From Janthinobacterium silvisoli (GTDB taxonomy: Bacteria > Pseudomonadota > Gammaproteobacteria > Burkholderiales > Burkholderiaceae_D), in NCBI RefSeq assembly GCF_014200725.1, contig NZ_JACHCL010000001.1, positions 930,001 through 994,000 on the forward strand: a stretch of 64,000 nt of DNA, read 5' to 3'. This document shows, piece by piece, positions 40,975 to 49,158 of the stretch (the first letter of the stretch is position 1; every line of letters begins with the position of its first letter). Below the pieces are notes generated by a model, which saw only the letters and a program-made list of their open reading frames with translations, did not search any database and was not told the origin of the DNA. The position numbers and the translations under genes were made by a program.

Positions 40975-41364
40975 TTAAGCCGTCGCTGGGTGACGGGTCT
41001 GGTAATCCAGCACCGCTGCCTTGATGGCGTCTTCCGCCAGGATCGAGCAGTGGATTTTCACTGGCGGCAGCGCCAGCTCTTCCGCGATCTGCGTGTTCTT
41101 GATCGCCAGCGCTTGATCCAAAGTCTTGCCCTTGACCCATTCGGTCACCAGCGAGCTCGACGCGATGGCCGAACCGCAGCCATAGGTCTTGAATTTTGCA
41201 TCTTCGATCAGGCCATCGGCGCCGACCTTGATCTGCAGTTTCATCACGTCGCCGCAAGCAGGCGCGCCTACCATGCCGGTGCCGATGGTTTCATCACCCT
41301 TGTCGAAAGCGCCCACGTTGCGCGGGTTTTCGTAGTGATCGAGTACTTTGTCCGAGTAAGCCAT
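40975..41364 (-). CDS. iscU: Fe-S cluster scaffold protein IscU
   Basis: A 129-residue scaffold on which clusters form. Ligand cysteines C37, C63 and C106 are present together with the HscA-recognition motif LPPVK at residues 99-103. AAGGAG lies seven bases before the ATG. It is separated from iscS by an unusual 173-base gap containing a long palindrome. Confidence 0.98.
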   Translation of the reverse strand: MAYSDKVLDHYENPRNVGAFDKGDETIGTGMVGAPACGDVMKLQIKVGADGLIEDAKFKTYGCGSAIASSSLVTEWVKGKTLDQALAIKNTQIAEELALPPVKIHCSILAEDAIKAAVLDYQTRHPATA

Positions 41365-41419
41365 TTTGATGCTCCTTAAATATTCTTGCAGGCCCCATTA
41401 ACAAGGGCAAATTAGTAAA

Positions 41420-41535
41420 GTGCCTGAAAAACCGTAGCGAGCGGCAGTGATTTGTGGCCGAGAAGCGCAACTGTGCTAGAGCACAGTGAGCATCGCAGGC
41501 CGCAAAGCGCGACGCGCAGCAGGTTTGGCAGGTAC
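41420..41535. repeat. 116-bp imperfect palindrome between iscS and iscU
   Basis: The two halves, read outward to inward, match closely. GTGCCTGAAAAACC pairs with GTACCTGCCAAACC, the blocks around TTTGTGGCC and TTTGCGGCC correspond, and the centre ACTGTGCT/AGCACAGT is perfect. It begins three bases after the iscS stop on the minus strand. It looks like an intergenic mobile-type palindromic repeat inserted in the isc operon and would form a very long RNA hairpin in the transcript. Confidence 0.75.
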
Positions 41536-41537
41536 TT

Positions 41538-42794
41538 TTAGTGGGCAGCCCATTGAATCGAATTAATATCGATGCCGTCCTTGAACATATCCCACAGCGG
41601 CGACAGTTCGCGCAGTTTGTGTACTTTCGATTTCAGCAGGTTCACGGCGAAGTCGATGTCTTCTTCGGTCGAGAAACGGCCGATGGTAAAACGGATCGAG
41701 CTGTGCGCCAGTTCGTCGCTGCGGCCCAGGGCGCGCAGCACGTACGATGGTTCCAGGCTGGCCGAAGTGCAGGCCGAACCGGACGACACGGCGATATCCT
41801 TGATCGCCATGATCAGCGACTCGCCTTCAACGTAGTTAAAGCTCACGTTCAGGTTGTGCGGCACGCGGTGATCCATGTCGCCATTGATGTAGACTTCTTC
41901 GATCTCTTGCAAGCCCTTGGCCAGGCGGTCGCGCAAAGCCTTGATGCGGCCAATTTCGCTATCCATTTCTTCTTTTGCCAGGCGGAAAGCTTCACCCATG
42001 CCAACGATCTGGTGCGTAGGCAAGGTGCCCGAACGCAGGCCGCGCTCATGGCCACCGCCGTGCATTTGCGCTTCCAGTCGCACGCGTGGCTTGCGGCAGA
42101 CGTACAAGGCGCCCACGCCTTTCGGGCCGTAGGTTTTGTGCGCGGTAAAGGTCATCAGGTCGACCTTGGTCTTTTGCAGGTCGATCACGATCTTGCCGGT
42201 TGCCTGGGCAGCGTCGCAATGGAAGATGATGCCTTTCGAGCGGCAGAAAGTGCCGATCTCGTCGATCGGCTGGATCACGCCGATTTCATTGTTCACCAGC
42301 ATGACGGAGACCAGGATGGTGTCCGGACGCACGGCGGCGGCCAGTTGCTCGACCGTGATCAAGCCATTGTCTTGCGGTTCCAGATAAGTCGCTTCGAAGC
42401 CGATGCGTTCCAGTTCGCGCACCGTGTCCAGCACCGATTTATGTTCGGTCTTGACGGTGATAATGTGCTTGCCCTTGGTTTTGTAGAATTGTGCCGCGCC
42501 CTTGATGGCCAGGTTGTTGCTTTCCGTTGCGCCGGAGGTCCAGATGATTTCACGCGGGTCGGCATTGACCAGCGCGGCCACGTGGCCGCGTGCTTCTTCC
42601 ACGGCTTTTTCCGCGGTCCAGCCGTACATGTGGCTGCGCGATGCCGGATTGCCGAACTGCTCGCGCAGGTAAGGAATCATTTTGTCGGCGACGCGTGGAT
42701 CGATCGGCGTGGTGGCCGAGTAATCCATGTAGATCGGGAAATGCGGCGCCGTTTCAAAGTGCACCTGGCCTACGTTTTTTTCTGGGGCGTTCAT
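41538..42794 (-). CDS. iscS: Cysteine desulphurase IscS
   Basis: A 418-residue PLP enzyme that releases sulphur from cysteine for cluster and tRNA thiolation. The PLP lysine is in [14 protein letters not shown] and the mobile catalytic cysteine in [20 protein letters not shown]. The C-terminal [20 protein letters not shown] is the IscU-binding region. The start at 42794 follows GGAG and gives MNAPEKN. The N-terminus is about 14 residues longer than E. coli IscS. It lies 41 bases after iscR. Confidence 0.97.
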   Translation of the reverse strand: MNAPEKNVGQVHFETAPHFPIYMDYSATTPIDPRVADKMIPYLREQFGNPASRSHMYGWTAEKAVEEARGHVAALVNADPREIIWTSGATESNNLAIKGAAQFYKTKGKHIITVKTEHKSVLDTVRELERIGFEATYLEPQDNGLITVEQLAAAVRPDTILVSVMLVNNEIGVIQPIDEIGTFCRSKGIIFHCDAAQATGKIVIDLQKTKVDLMTFTAHKTYGPKGVGALYVCRKPRVRLEAQMHGGGHERGLRSGTLPTHQIVGMGEAFRLAKEEMDSEIGRIKALRDRLAKGLQEIEEVYINGDMDHRVPHNLNVSFNYVEGESLIMAIKDIAVSSGSACTSASLEPSYVLRALGRSDELAHSSIRFTIGRFSTEEDIDFAVNLLKSKVHKLRELSPLWDMFKDGIDINSIQWAAH

Positions 42795-42835
42795 CAATAA
42801 CTCCTGCAATCAGCAACTGGTATCTTGTGTTGTTC

Positions 42836-43312
42836 TTATCCGAGGGCGGCGTGGTTACGGTGCATCACCATCACGCTTTGCTCGGCATTCTTTTGTCTCT
42901 GCTGGTCGACCAGGTCCTGCAAGGACACAGAATCCAGATAATCGACCATTTTTTCGTTGAGTGTGGACCACAGCTCATGCGTCATGCAGCGCGCACCGGT
43001 GGCCGCGTCGGCGCCATGGCAATGTTCCTTGCCGCCGCACTGCGTAGCGTCCAGCGGCTCGTCGACAGCGATGATGATGTCGGCCACCGTCACCTTGTCG
43101 GCGCGGCGCGCCAGGCTGTAACCGCCACCGGGACCGCGGATCGATTCGACAATCTCATGGCGGCGCAGCTTGCCGAACAGCTGTTCCAGGTAGGACAGGG
43201 AAATCGACTGGCGCTGGCTGATGCCGGACAATGTGACCGGTCCCTTGCCCTGGCGCAGGGCAAGATCGATCATCGCTGTCACGGCAAAACGGCCTTTTGT
43301 GGTCAGACGCAT
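42836..43312 (-). CDS. iscR: Fe-S cluster-responsive transcriptional regulator IscR
   Basis: A 158-residue Rrf2-family repressor of the isc operon when loaded with a 2Fe-2S cluster. It has an N-terminal winged helix (MRLTTKGRFAVTAMIDLALR, with GPGGGYSLARRADKVTVADI). The cluster ligands are C92, C98, C109 and H112. The loop between the second and third cysteine is five residues longer than the C98-C104 spacing in E. coli. The start at 43312 gives the standard N-terminus. It is first in the operon and is preceded by a readable promoter and IscR-type box. Confidence 0.96.
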   Translation of the reverse strand: MRLTTKGRFAVTAMIDLALRQGKGPVTLSGISQRQSISLSYLEQLFGKLRRHEIVESIRGPGGGYSLARRADKVTVADIIIAVDEPLDATQCGGKEHCHGADAATGARCMTHELWSTLNEKMVDYLDSVSLQDLVDQQRQKNAEQSVMVMHRNHAALG

Positions 43313-43393
43313 ACATCCTCGGCTCAACTGGTTTAAAATATTGCGGTTTTTCAACTTTCAACCAGTCTTCGCTTTCGCGATCTAAAAGACCGA

Positions 43394-43418
43394 GTAGTTG
43401 AATGAATTAGTCAAGTAT
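43394..43418 (-). promoter_or_regulatory. IscR type-1-like binding site
   Basis: On the minus strand the 25-mer begins ATACTTGACTAATTC and ends ATTCAACTAC, with the GACT/TCAA dyad of type-1 IscR sites. It overlaps the -10 and start region of the iscR promoter, as expected for autorepression. Confidence 0.7.
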
Positions 43419-43442
43419 AACAAATTCGGCGGGGTTTGTCAG
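43414..43442 (-). promoter_or_regulatory. Sigma70 promoter of the isc operon
   Basis: CTGACA (-35) and TATACT (-10) with a 17-base spacer on the minus strand, giving a leader of about 100 bases before the iscR ATG. The -10 lies inside the IscR-type site. Confidence 0.75.
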
Positions 43443-43540
43443 AGAGCCCCTCGATGACCACAAGGCTGGCAAGGGCTTAGCAGGCCGCGCAGAAGGCGGC
43501 GGCCTCAGGAAAACAACATTCGGGGAAATCGCCGGCGTTT

Positions 43541-44092
43541 TTAGCCACGCAGCGCAGTGCGCACCTTCATCAGTTCAAAGCCCAGCAAGTTCAAACCATC
43601 CCAGCTATCCGGGTCGGCAATGCGCGGATTATCCGACGCCAGGCCCACGCCCCAGATGCGGTCGACCGGGCTGGCCTCCACGATGATGCGCTCTCCGGTA
43701 CCCAGCAAGAACTTGCGCAGGGCCGGCCTTTGCGAAAACTTGGCGAAGTTGCCATCAAAGACGATGCCGGCGCGTGCTTCCGCCCACACCCTGGCGTCGA
43801 AATTGGCCACTTCGCGCCCCAGCTTTTTCACTTCCGATGGCCGCTCGGCCGCCACGATGCGCGCCTGTACGGCCGTGTCGCCAAATAAAGCGGCTTTTTG
43901 CGCCATCATGTAATGCTCGGCGGTGGCGTAGGTCACGCCGGACAGGCTGAAGGGCGAAGGAAACCATTGGCTGAAGCAACTTTTATCGGCCACTTGCGAC
44001 TGGGCCGGGGTATGGCCCCAGAAATACAGATAATCGGGCACACCGCCATCGGCCAGCCAGGCTTTCAGTTCTTCAACATTACGAATTTGCAT
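43541..44092 (-). CDS. NADAR-family N-glycosidase (YbiA-like)
   Basis: A 183-residue protein of the NADAR family. Signatures are CFSQWFPSPFSLSGVTYATA followed by EHYMMAQKA, KKLGREVANFDARVW, FAKFSQRPALRKFLLGTGER and SPVDRIWGVGLASDN. Known members hydrolyse N-glycosidic bonds: YbiA-type act on riboflavin intermediates, and others remove ADP-ribose from nucleic-acid guanine. The start at 44092 gives MQIRNVEELKAWL and overlaps the upstream UDG-like gene by 14 bases, so the two are coupled. Which substrate applies here is unknown. Confidence 0.85.
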   Translation of the reverse strand: MQIRNVEELKAWLADGGVPDYLYFWGHTPAQSQVADKSCFSQWFPSPFSLSGVTYATAEHYMMAQKAALFGDTAVQARIVAAERPSEVKKLGREVANFDARVWAEARAGIVFDGNFAKFSQRPALRKFLLGTGERIIVEASPVDRIWGVGLASDNPRIADPDSWDGLNLLGFELMKVRTALRG

Positions 44093-44891
44093 AATCCTCG
44101 GACTTCCGTAGCAACTGCATGGGGCCAAACAGCGCCTGCATGTCGCTATTGTCAATAAAAGACAGATTATACGGATGTTCGGCTGCCACCTGCGGCAGGC
44201 GGGCCGCCACCGGCAAGCGCCTGACTTGCTCGGCAATCTTGCCCCACAATACTAACTGCGGCAGCGCCGCGCCTTCCTGGCCTGCCAGCGCTTCCAGCAC
44301 CACTTGCAGGAAAGGCAGCCAGCCGCGCGCATCCTGTACGGGCGGCACGTGGGAACGAAAGACCAGGGCAGCATTGAGCAGCAAAAAACCCTGCTGTGTC
44401 AGCTTGTGCTGCAAGTCGGGCAAGGTCTGTATCATGCCGCTGCCGGGCAAAAGCGCGGCGGCGGCCACCGGCGCCATCGCCGCGCCCGAGGTTGCACCGG
44501 TTTGCAACTGGCCATCGGCCACCAGCAGCATCTTCATGAAGTTGCGCAGCGAGGTGGCGCGGTTGACCGGTTTCGACAGGCCCGTCGCCGACCACAAGCT
44601 GCCTACGGCGCCATCCATGAAACACACGCCGGTGGCGCTTTCGGCGCGCGGATACGGCCCCTCGCCCACCAGCACCTGGCGCACCTGGTCCAGCGGCAAG
44701 GCAAATGCGGCAAACAGGCGGCCCTGCGTGGGCAAATAATCATCGATTGCCAGCGCAGGCAAATAGGCGGGGTCGGCGGCCATCACGGCTTGCAAGCCGC
44801 GCAGCAAGGTGGGACGCCAGGAAACATGGGCCAGGGCCAGCGCATCGGTGATGCTGGCAGGAACAATTTGAACAGCGGAAGAAACGGTCAT
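44079..44891 (-). CDS. Degenerate family-1 uracil-DNA-glycosylase-like protein
   Basis: A 270-residue protein with the UDG fold pattern but altered motifs. The Ung motif GQDPYH reads GEGPYP (76-81), so the water-activating Asp is Gly. The downstream GLCF-type segment is TGVCFMDGAVGSLW. LLLNTVLTV reads LLLNAALVF (171-179), keeping the uracil-binding Asn (N173). HPSPLS reads HPYNLS (239-244), keeping His. It may be an inactive or repurposed glycosylase. It is coupled by 14-base overlap to the NADAR gene downstream. Confidence 0.75.
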   Translation of the reverse strand: MTVSSAVQIVPASITDALALAHVSWRPTLLRGLQAVMAADPAYLPALAIDDYLPTQGRLFAAFALPLDQVRQVLVGEGPYPRAESATGVCFMDGAVGSLWSATGLSKPVNRATSLRNFMKMLLVADGQLQTGATSGAAMAPVAAAALLPGSGMIQTLPDLQHKLTQQGFLLLNAALVFRSHVPPVQDARGWLPFLQVVLEALAGQEGAALPQLVLWGKIAEQVRRLPVAARLPQVAAEHPYNLSFIDNSDMQALFGPMQLLRKSEDYANS

Positions 44892-44953
44892 GGTGCTCGC
44901 GGTAAATTATGCAGGCGCAGATTGTAGCGCACCATGAGACCGTTTTTTACTCT

Positions 44954-45598
44954 CTATTCAGCGTCCGGCTGCTGCGACGGGTGGGCGGCGGCAAAGGCTG
45001 GCAAGCTGTTGCAATGGGCAACAATGCGCACGATGTAAGGATACGGGCTCATATCGATCTCGAAGCGCTCGGCGTTGTACACCAGCGGCGCCAGGCAGCA
45101 ATCGGCGATCGTTGCTGCATCGCCATGGCAGAATACGCCATCGCCAGTCTCCCGCGCCAGCAGCGCTTCCACGCTGGCCAGCCCTTCGCGCATCCAGTGG
45201 CGATACCATTCCAGCTTGACCTCTTCAGACAAGCCCAGATCGCGTTTGATATATTTCAAGACGCGCAAATTGGTCAGCGGATGGGTGTCGCCCGCGATCA
45301 GCATGGCCAGCGCCCGCACTGTGGCGCGTCCCGGCGCATCGGGTGGCAGCAGCGGCGTAGCAGCATGTGTTTCATCGAGGTATTCCATGATCGCCAGCGA
45401 TTGCGTCAGGACGACCCCGTCATCATCGAGCGAAGGCACCAGCGCCGCTGGATTGATATCACGATAGGCAGGCAACAATTGCTCGCCGCCATTGCGCAGC
45501 AGATGCACGGGGATGCTGTCGTAAGCAATCCCCTTCAGGTTCAAAGCGATGCGCAAGCGATAGGAGGCCGAACTGCGAAAGTAGGTGTACAGCTTCAT
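44954..45598 (-). CDS. maiA: Maleylacetoacetate isomerase (zeta-class GST)
   Basis: A 214-residue glutathione-dependent isomerase converting maleylacetoacetate to fumarylacetoacetate in tyrosine/homogentisate breakdown. The zeta-class motif SSASYRLRIALNLKG is at residues 9-23, and the C-terminal GST domain is complete. AGGAGG lies just before the ATG. It sits 12 bases after the fumarylacetoacetate hydrolase gene, and the pair performs consecutive steps. Maleylpyruvate isomerase (gentisate route) is an alternative. Confidence 0.9.
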   Translation of the reverse strand: MKLYTYFRSSASYRLRIALNLKGIAYDSIPVHLLRNGGEQLLPAYRDINPAALVPSLDDDGVVLTQSLAIMEYLDETHAATPLLPPDAPGRATVRALAMLIAGDTHPLTNLRVLKYIKRDLGLSEEVKLEWYRHWMREGLASVEALLARETGDGVFCHGDAATIADCCLAPLVYNAERFEIDMSPYPYIVRIVAHCNSLPAFAAAHPSQQPDAE

Positions 45599-45610
45599 GG
45601 CGGCCTCCTG

Positions 45611-46633
45611 TCAATTGCGGCCAGCGTACCGCACCACGGTTTGTTCGATGCAACCGAAGATGCTGGCGCCCGCGCTATCGCGCATATCGATGCGCACCGT
45701 GTCACCGAATTTCAGGAAACCCGTTTTCGGCGCGCCGTGCTCGATGGTTTCATACATGCGCACTTCGGCCAGGCAGCAATAACCGACGCCGCCATGGGCT
45801 ATGCTGGAACCGAACAGCCCGCCCTGCTTGTTCGACACCGTGCCAGAGCCGATGATGGTGCCGGCGGCCAGTTCACGCGTCCTGGCGGCATGGGCAACCA
45901 GTTGCGCAAAATTGAAAGTCATGTCCTCGCCCGCATTCGGCTTGCCGAACGGTTGCTGATTCAAGTCCACCAGCAGCGGCAGGTGCAGCTTGCTATCGAC
46001 CCAGTCCGTACCCAATTCGTCGGGCGTGACGGCGACCGGCGAAAACGCGCTGGCAGGCTTGGACTGGAAGAAACCGAAACCTTTCGCCAGTTCACCGGGG
46101 ATCAAATTGCGCAAGGAAACGTCATTGACCAGCATCAACAAACGGATCGACCTGGCCGCCGCCTCGACACCAGCGCCCATGGCCACGTCACCCGTGATCA
46201 CGGCCACTTCCGCTTCCAGGTCGATGCCCCACTCTTCCGACAAGGCAAAGATGGGGTCGCGCGGGCCGACAAAACTGTCCGAACCGCCCTGGTACATCAG
46301 CGGATCGGTGTAGAACGAGGCCGGCACTTCCGCGTTGCGCGCCTTGCGCACCAGTTCCACGTGGTTGATATAGGCCGAGCCATCGGCCCACTGGTAGGCG
46401 CGCGGCAACGGTGAATGGCACAGGCTGGCATCAAACGGCTGGGCGCCAGTCACCTGGCCCGCATTCAGCGCTGCGTAGACTTGTTCCAGCCGGGGTGCGA
46501 TGGCTTCCCAGTCATCGAGAGCCGCTTGCAGGGTGGGCGCGATGGCGGCCGCACTTATATAGTGAGACAAGTCGCGGCTGACGACGATCAGGGCGCCGTC
46601 GCGGCGGCCGTTTTTCAGGGTGGCAAGTTTCAT
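45611..46633 (-). CDS. Fumarylacetoacetate hydrolase family protein
   Basis: A 340-residue enzyme with the FAH C-terminal fold. Metal-binding and catalytic blocks are GIDLEAEVAVITGDV and SIRLLMLVNDVSLRNL, then GTIIGSGTVSNKQGG and the hydrophobic GFLKFGDTVRIDM. It probably cleaves fumarylacetoacetate (or fumarylpyruvate) to fumarate plus acetoacetate (or pyruvate). AAGGA precedes the ATG. It is flanked by maiA and a VOC-fold dioxygenase-like gene, which supports an aromatic-ring catabolic role. Confidence 0.9.
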   Translation of the reverse strand: MKLATLKNGRRDGALIVVSRDLSHYISAAAIAPTLQAALDDWEAIAPRLEQVYAALNAGQVTGAQPFDASLCHSPLPRAYQWADGSAYINHVELVRKARNAEVPASFYTDPLMYQGGSDSFVGPRDPIFALSEEWGIDLEAEVAVITGDVAMGAGVEAAARSIRLLMLVNDVSLRNLIPGELAKGFGFFQSKPASAFSPVAVTPDELGTDWVDSKLHLPLLVDLNQQPFGKPNAGEDMTFNFAQLVAHAARTRELAAGTIIGSGTVSNKQGGLFGSSIAHGGVGYCCLAEVRMYETIEHGAPKTGFLKFGDTVRIDMRDSAGASIFGCIEQTVVRYAGRN

Positions 46634-46659
46634 GGCATTCCTTGTTTTTCGATCAGCAG

Positions 46660-47187
46660 TTATTCAGGCGCATGCATCCAGGCAGCGTGCTTGGGCGCGC
46701 GGCGCGTTTGCGACCATTCTTCCAGCATCTCCCATTTGACGGCATCCAGTTTGGCCATCATTTCCGGCGTACCAACATTGGCGGCCAGTTCCAGGCGGTG
46801 GCCGTTGGGGTCGAAGAAATAAATCGACTGGAAAATGGTGTGATTGACGGGGCCCAACACGTCGATGCCGGCCGCTACCAGGCGTTCCTTGGCGGCCAGC
46901 AACTCTTCCATGCTGCCCACTTCCAGCGCCAGGTGCTGCACCCAGGCGGGGGTATTGCGGTCGCGGTCCATGGCCGGCTGGGTTGGCAATTCAAAGAAGG
47001 CCAGCACATTGCCGTGGCCGGCGTCGAGGAAAACGTGCATATAAGGATCGGGCGCCTTGGTCGACGGCACCTGGTCTTCGGCGATCGCCAGCACGAAATT
47101 CATGTTCAGGTGCTTGACGTACCACTCGACGGTTTGCTTGGCGTCGATGCAGCGGTAAGCGACGTGATGGATTTGCTTGATGTTCAT
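46660..47187 (-). CDS. VOC-family dioxygenase/glyoxalase-like protein
   Basis: A 175-residue protein with two beta-alpha-beta-beta-beta VOC units. Metal ligand candidates are the N-terminal His (QIHHVAYRCID), the mid His (VQHLALEVGS) and the Glu in FFDPNGHRLELAAN, the classic metal trio. The C-terminus has an extra helical region of about 40 residues. GGAGA precedes the ATG. It starts the putative aromatic-degradation operon with fah and maiA and is divergent from a LysR regulator. The exact substrate is unknown. Confidence 0.82.
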   Translation of the reverse strand: MNIKQIHHVAYRCIDAKQTVEWYVKHLNMNFVLAIAEDQVPSTKAPDPYMHVFLDAGHGNVLAFFELPTQPAMDRDRNTPAWVQHLALEVGSMEELLAAKERLVAAGIDVLGPVNHTIFQSIYFFDPNGHRLELAANVGTPEMMAKLDAVKWEMLEEWSQTRRAPKHAAWMHAPE

Positions 47188-47286
47188 ATGCTGTCTCCGG
47201 TTGGTCCGTTCTGATTTTCCAGCATTAGAATTCAGTTCGAACTATCATACAAACAATATTTATCCATTCATTTATCGGATTTCCTG

Positions 47287-48222
47287 ATGAGTCCCAGTTT
47301 ACGCCAGATGCGCGCCTTCGTGGCGCTGGCCAAGACCGGCAGCTTTACGCTGGCGGCCGATTACCTGCACGTCACGCAGTCTGCCTTGAGCGGCTTGATC
47401 AAGGAACTCGAAAGCGTGCTGGGCTTGCGCGTGGTCGAGCGCAGCACGCGCAAGGTGCAACTGTCCGACCTCGGCCGCGAACTGTATCCGCTGTTTGAAA
47501 AGATGATCGAAGACCTGGATGGGGCCATGGCCGGTATCGCCCAGCGCAAGGCCTTGAAGACGGGCTTGGTGCGCATTGCCGCACCGCAAATGATGTCGTG
47601 CACCTTGCTGCCCGAAGTGATCGCCGCCTACCGCGAGGTATATCCCGAGGTACAGCTGCGGCTGGTAGATTGCCCGGTGGAAAACGTATCTGGCCGCGTC
47701 TTCAGCGGCGAAGTCGATCTCGGCATCGGCCCCGAGCGCGATGCGACGGCGGAAATTGCCGCCCAAGTGCTGTTTGAAATGCCTTTCGTGCTGGTGTTTC
47801 CCGAACAGCACCCGCTGCAGCACAAGGAGCGGGTAACCTGGGCCGACCTGAAAGACCATCCCTTCATTTCGCTGCAAGGCCAGTTCACGGAACGCTTGCT
47901 GCGCGATGTCTCCCTCAAACCGCATAACGAAGTCACCTTCATGACTACGGCGCTGGCCATGGTCAGCGCCGGACTGGGCGTGACCGTCTGCCTGCCGTAT
48001 GCCGAAGCCATGGTCAAGCTGTACCGGCTGCAGATGCGCGCCTTGCACGAACCGGAATTGACGCGGCGCTTTTTCGTCTATACCAAGACAGGCAGGTCGC
48101 TATCGCCTGCCGCCGACAGCTTTATCGCCTTCCTGTTCCAGTTCGTCGAGACGCACGAATGGAATCTCAGCAGCGTACGGTTAGGGGCCGGGACCGAACA
48201 GAAACTTGTGAGCCTTCTATAA
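47287..48222 (+). CDS. LysR-family transcriptional regulator
   Basis: A 311-residue LTTR with an N-terminal HTH (MRAFVALAKTGSFTLAADYL, HVTQSALSGLIKELESVLGL) and a periplasmic-binding-protein-like effector domain (about 95-300). It is transcribed divergently from the VOC-fah-maiA set across a 99-base gap, the usual arrangement for a regulator of the neighbouring operon; the inducer is probably a pathway intermediate. The next gene starts 28 bases after its stop. Confidence 0.93.
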   Translation: MSPSLRQMRAFVALAKTGSFTLAADYLHVTQSALSGLIKELESVLGLRVVERSTRKVQLSDLGRELYPLFEKMIEDLDGAMAGIAQRKALKTGLVRIAAPQMMSCTLLPEVIAAYREVYPEVQLRLVDCPVENVSGRVFSGEVDLGIGPERDATAEIAAQVLFEMPFVLVFPEQHPLQHKERVTWADLKDHPFISLQGQFTERLLRDVSLKPHNEVTFMTTALAMVSAGLGVTVCLPYAEAMVKLYRLQMRALHEPELTRRFFVYTKTGRSLSPAADSFIAFLFQFVETHEWNLSSVRLGAGTEQKLVSLL

Positions 48223-48250
48223 TGGCGTGTCCCCGATCAATATAGCCGCC

Positions 48251-48859
48251 ATGACCCAGCCAGACCCAGCCTCTTTATCCGACATCGACGCCGCCACCAT
48301 CGCCATCAACCAGCGCATGAACAAGTTCGACGGCCATGCACAAGTGTGGCTGTTCGGCTATGGCTCGCTGATCTACAAGGCCGATTTTCCCTACATCGAG
48401 CGCCGCCCCGCCAGCATCAGCGGCTGGACCCGGCGCTTCTGGCAAGGTTCGCACGACCACCGCGGCACGCCGATGGCGCCGGGCCGGGTCGCCACCATCG
48501 TGCCGCAGGCAGGCGCCGTCTGCGACGGCATGGCTTACCTGATTACGCCCGAAGTCTTCGCCCACCTCGACCATCGCGAAAAAAACGGCTATCTGCGCCT
48601 GTCGACAGCCATCACGTTTGACGATGGCAGCAGCACCGAAGGCCTGGTGTATATCGCCAATGAAGAAAACGCGGCTTTTCTGGGGGCCGCCTCCGAACTG
48701 GACATCGCCCGCCAGATCGCCCGCTCGGCCGGCCCCAGCGGCCCGAACAGCGAATACCTGCTGCACCTGGCCCGTGCCCTGCGCGAACTGGGCAAGACTG
48801 ACCCGCATGTGTTTGCCATCGAGCAGCATCTGGCGCAGCTGGCAGCAGAACACTCCTGA
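48251..48859 (+). CDS. Gamma-glutamylcyclotransferase, ChaC family
   Basis: A 202-residue enzyme of the ChaC type, which degrades glutathione to 5-oxoproline and Cys-Gly. It shows the substrate loop VWLFGYGSLIYKADF, the SISGWTRRFWQGSHDHRGTP block and the catalytic Glu in HLDHREKNGYLRL. The ATG at 48251 is used; an in-frame GTG at 48227 is possible. It lies just after the LysR gene and may be transcribed with it. Confidence 0.9.
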   Translation: MTQPDPASLSDIDAATIAINQRMNKFDGHAQVWLFGYGSLIYKADFPYIERRPASISGWTRRFWQGSHDHRGTPMAPGRVATIVPQAGAVCDGMAYLITPEVFAHLDHREKNGYLRLSTAITFDDGSSTEGLVYIANEENAAFLGAASELDIARQIARSAGPSGPNSEYLLHLARALRELGKTDPHVFAIEQHLAQLAAEHS

Positions 48860-48906
48860 ACTTCCGGCAGCCGTCGCCTTAACGCGAAAAAATTTTCAAC
48901 TGCAAA

Positions 48907-48922
48907 TTGACATCGATATCAA
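48907..48922. promoter_or_regulatory. LacI-type operator 1
   Basis: TTGACATCGATATCAA, a near-perfect 16-bp palindrome with the central CG typical of LacI-family operators. First of three related sites upstream of the lacI-like gene. Confidence 0.65.
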
Positions 48923-48930
48923 TTTGGATG

Positions 48931-48946
48931 ATGATATCGATGTCAT
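48931..48946. promoter_or_regulatory. LacI-type operator 2
   Basis: ATGATATCGATGTCAT, a near-perfect palindrome sharing ATATCGAT with the other sites; its centre is 24 bp from operator 1, about two helical turns. Confidence 0.65.
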
Positions 48947-49040
48947 TGCGTGATGATGGATCTGAAAATAGCTCATCATGCAGGCATCAGTGATGCAGAA
49001 TCTTGCTAAGATCATCAATTCTGCAGACCTTAAAACAAAA

Positions 49041-49058
49041 AATGATATCGATATCATT
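49041..49058. promoter_or_regulatory. LacI-type operator 3 (perfect)
   Basis: AATGATATCGATATCATT is a perfect 18-bp palindrome, 100 bases before the regulator ATG. With the two upstream sites, whose centres are about 111 and 135 bp away, it could support looping and autoregulation. Confidence 0.7.
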
Positions 49059-49158
49059 GTCGAGACAAACTAACAAAAAGCTATCGCCATGCGCTTATCT
49101 GCCACCCTAGTTGCACCTGCTCATCCCTTTCCCATGCCTACTCGCCAGGAATATCGCC

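Noticed and set aside
44909..46414. A 501-codon plus-strand frame opposite maiA and fah
   Set aside because: Antisense shadow; no domain, and both minus-strand genes have good ribosome-binding sites and catalytic motifs.
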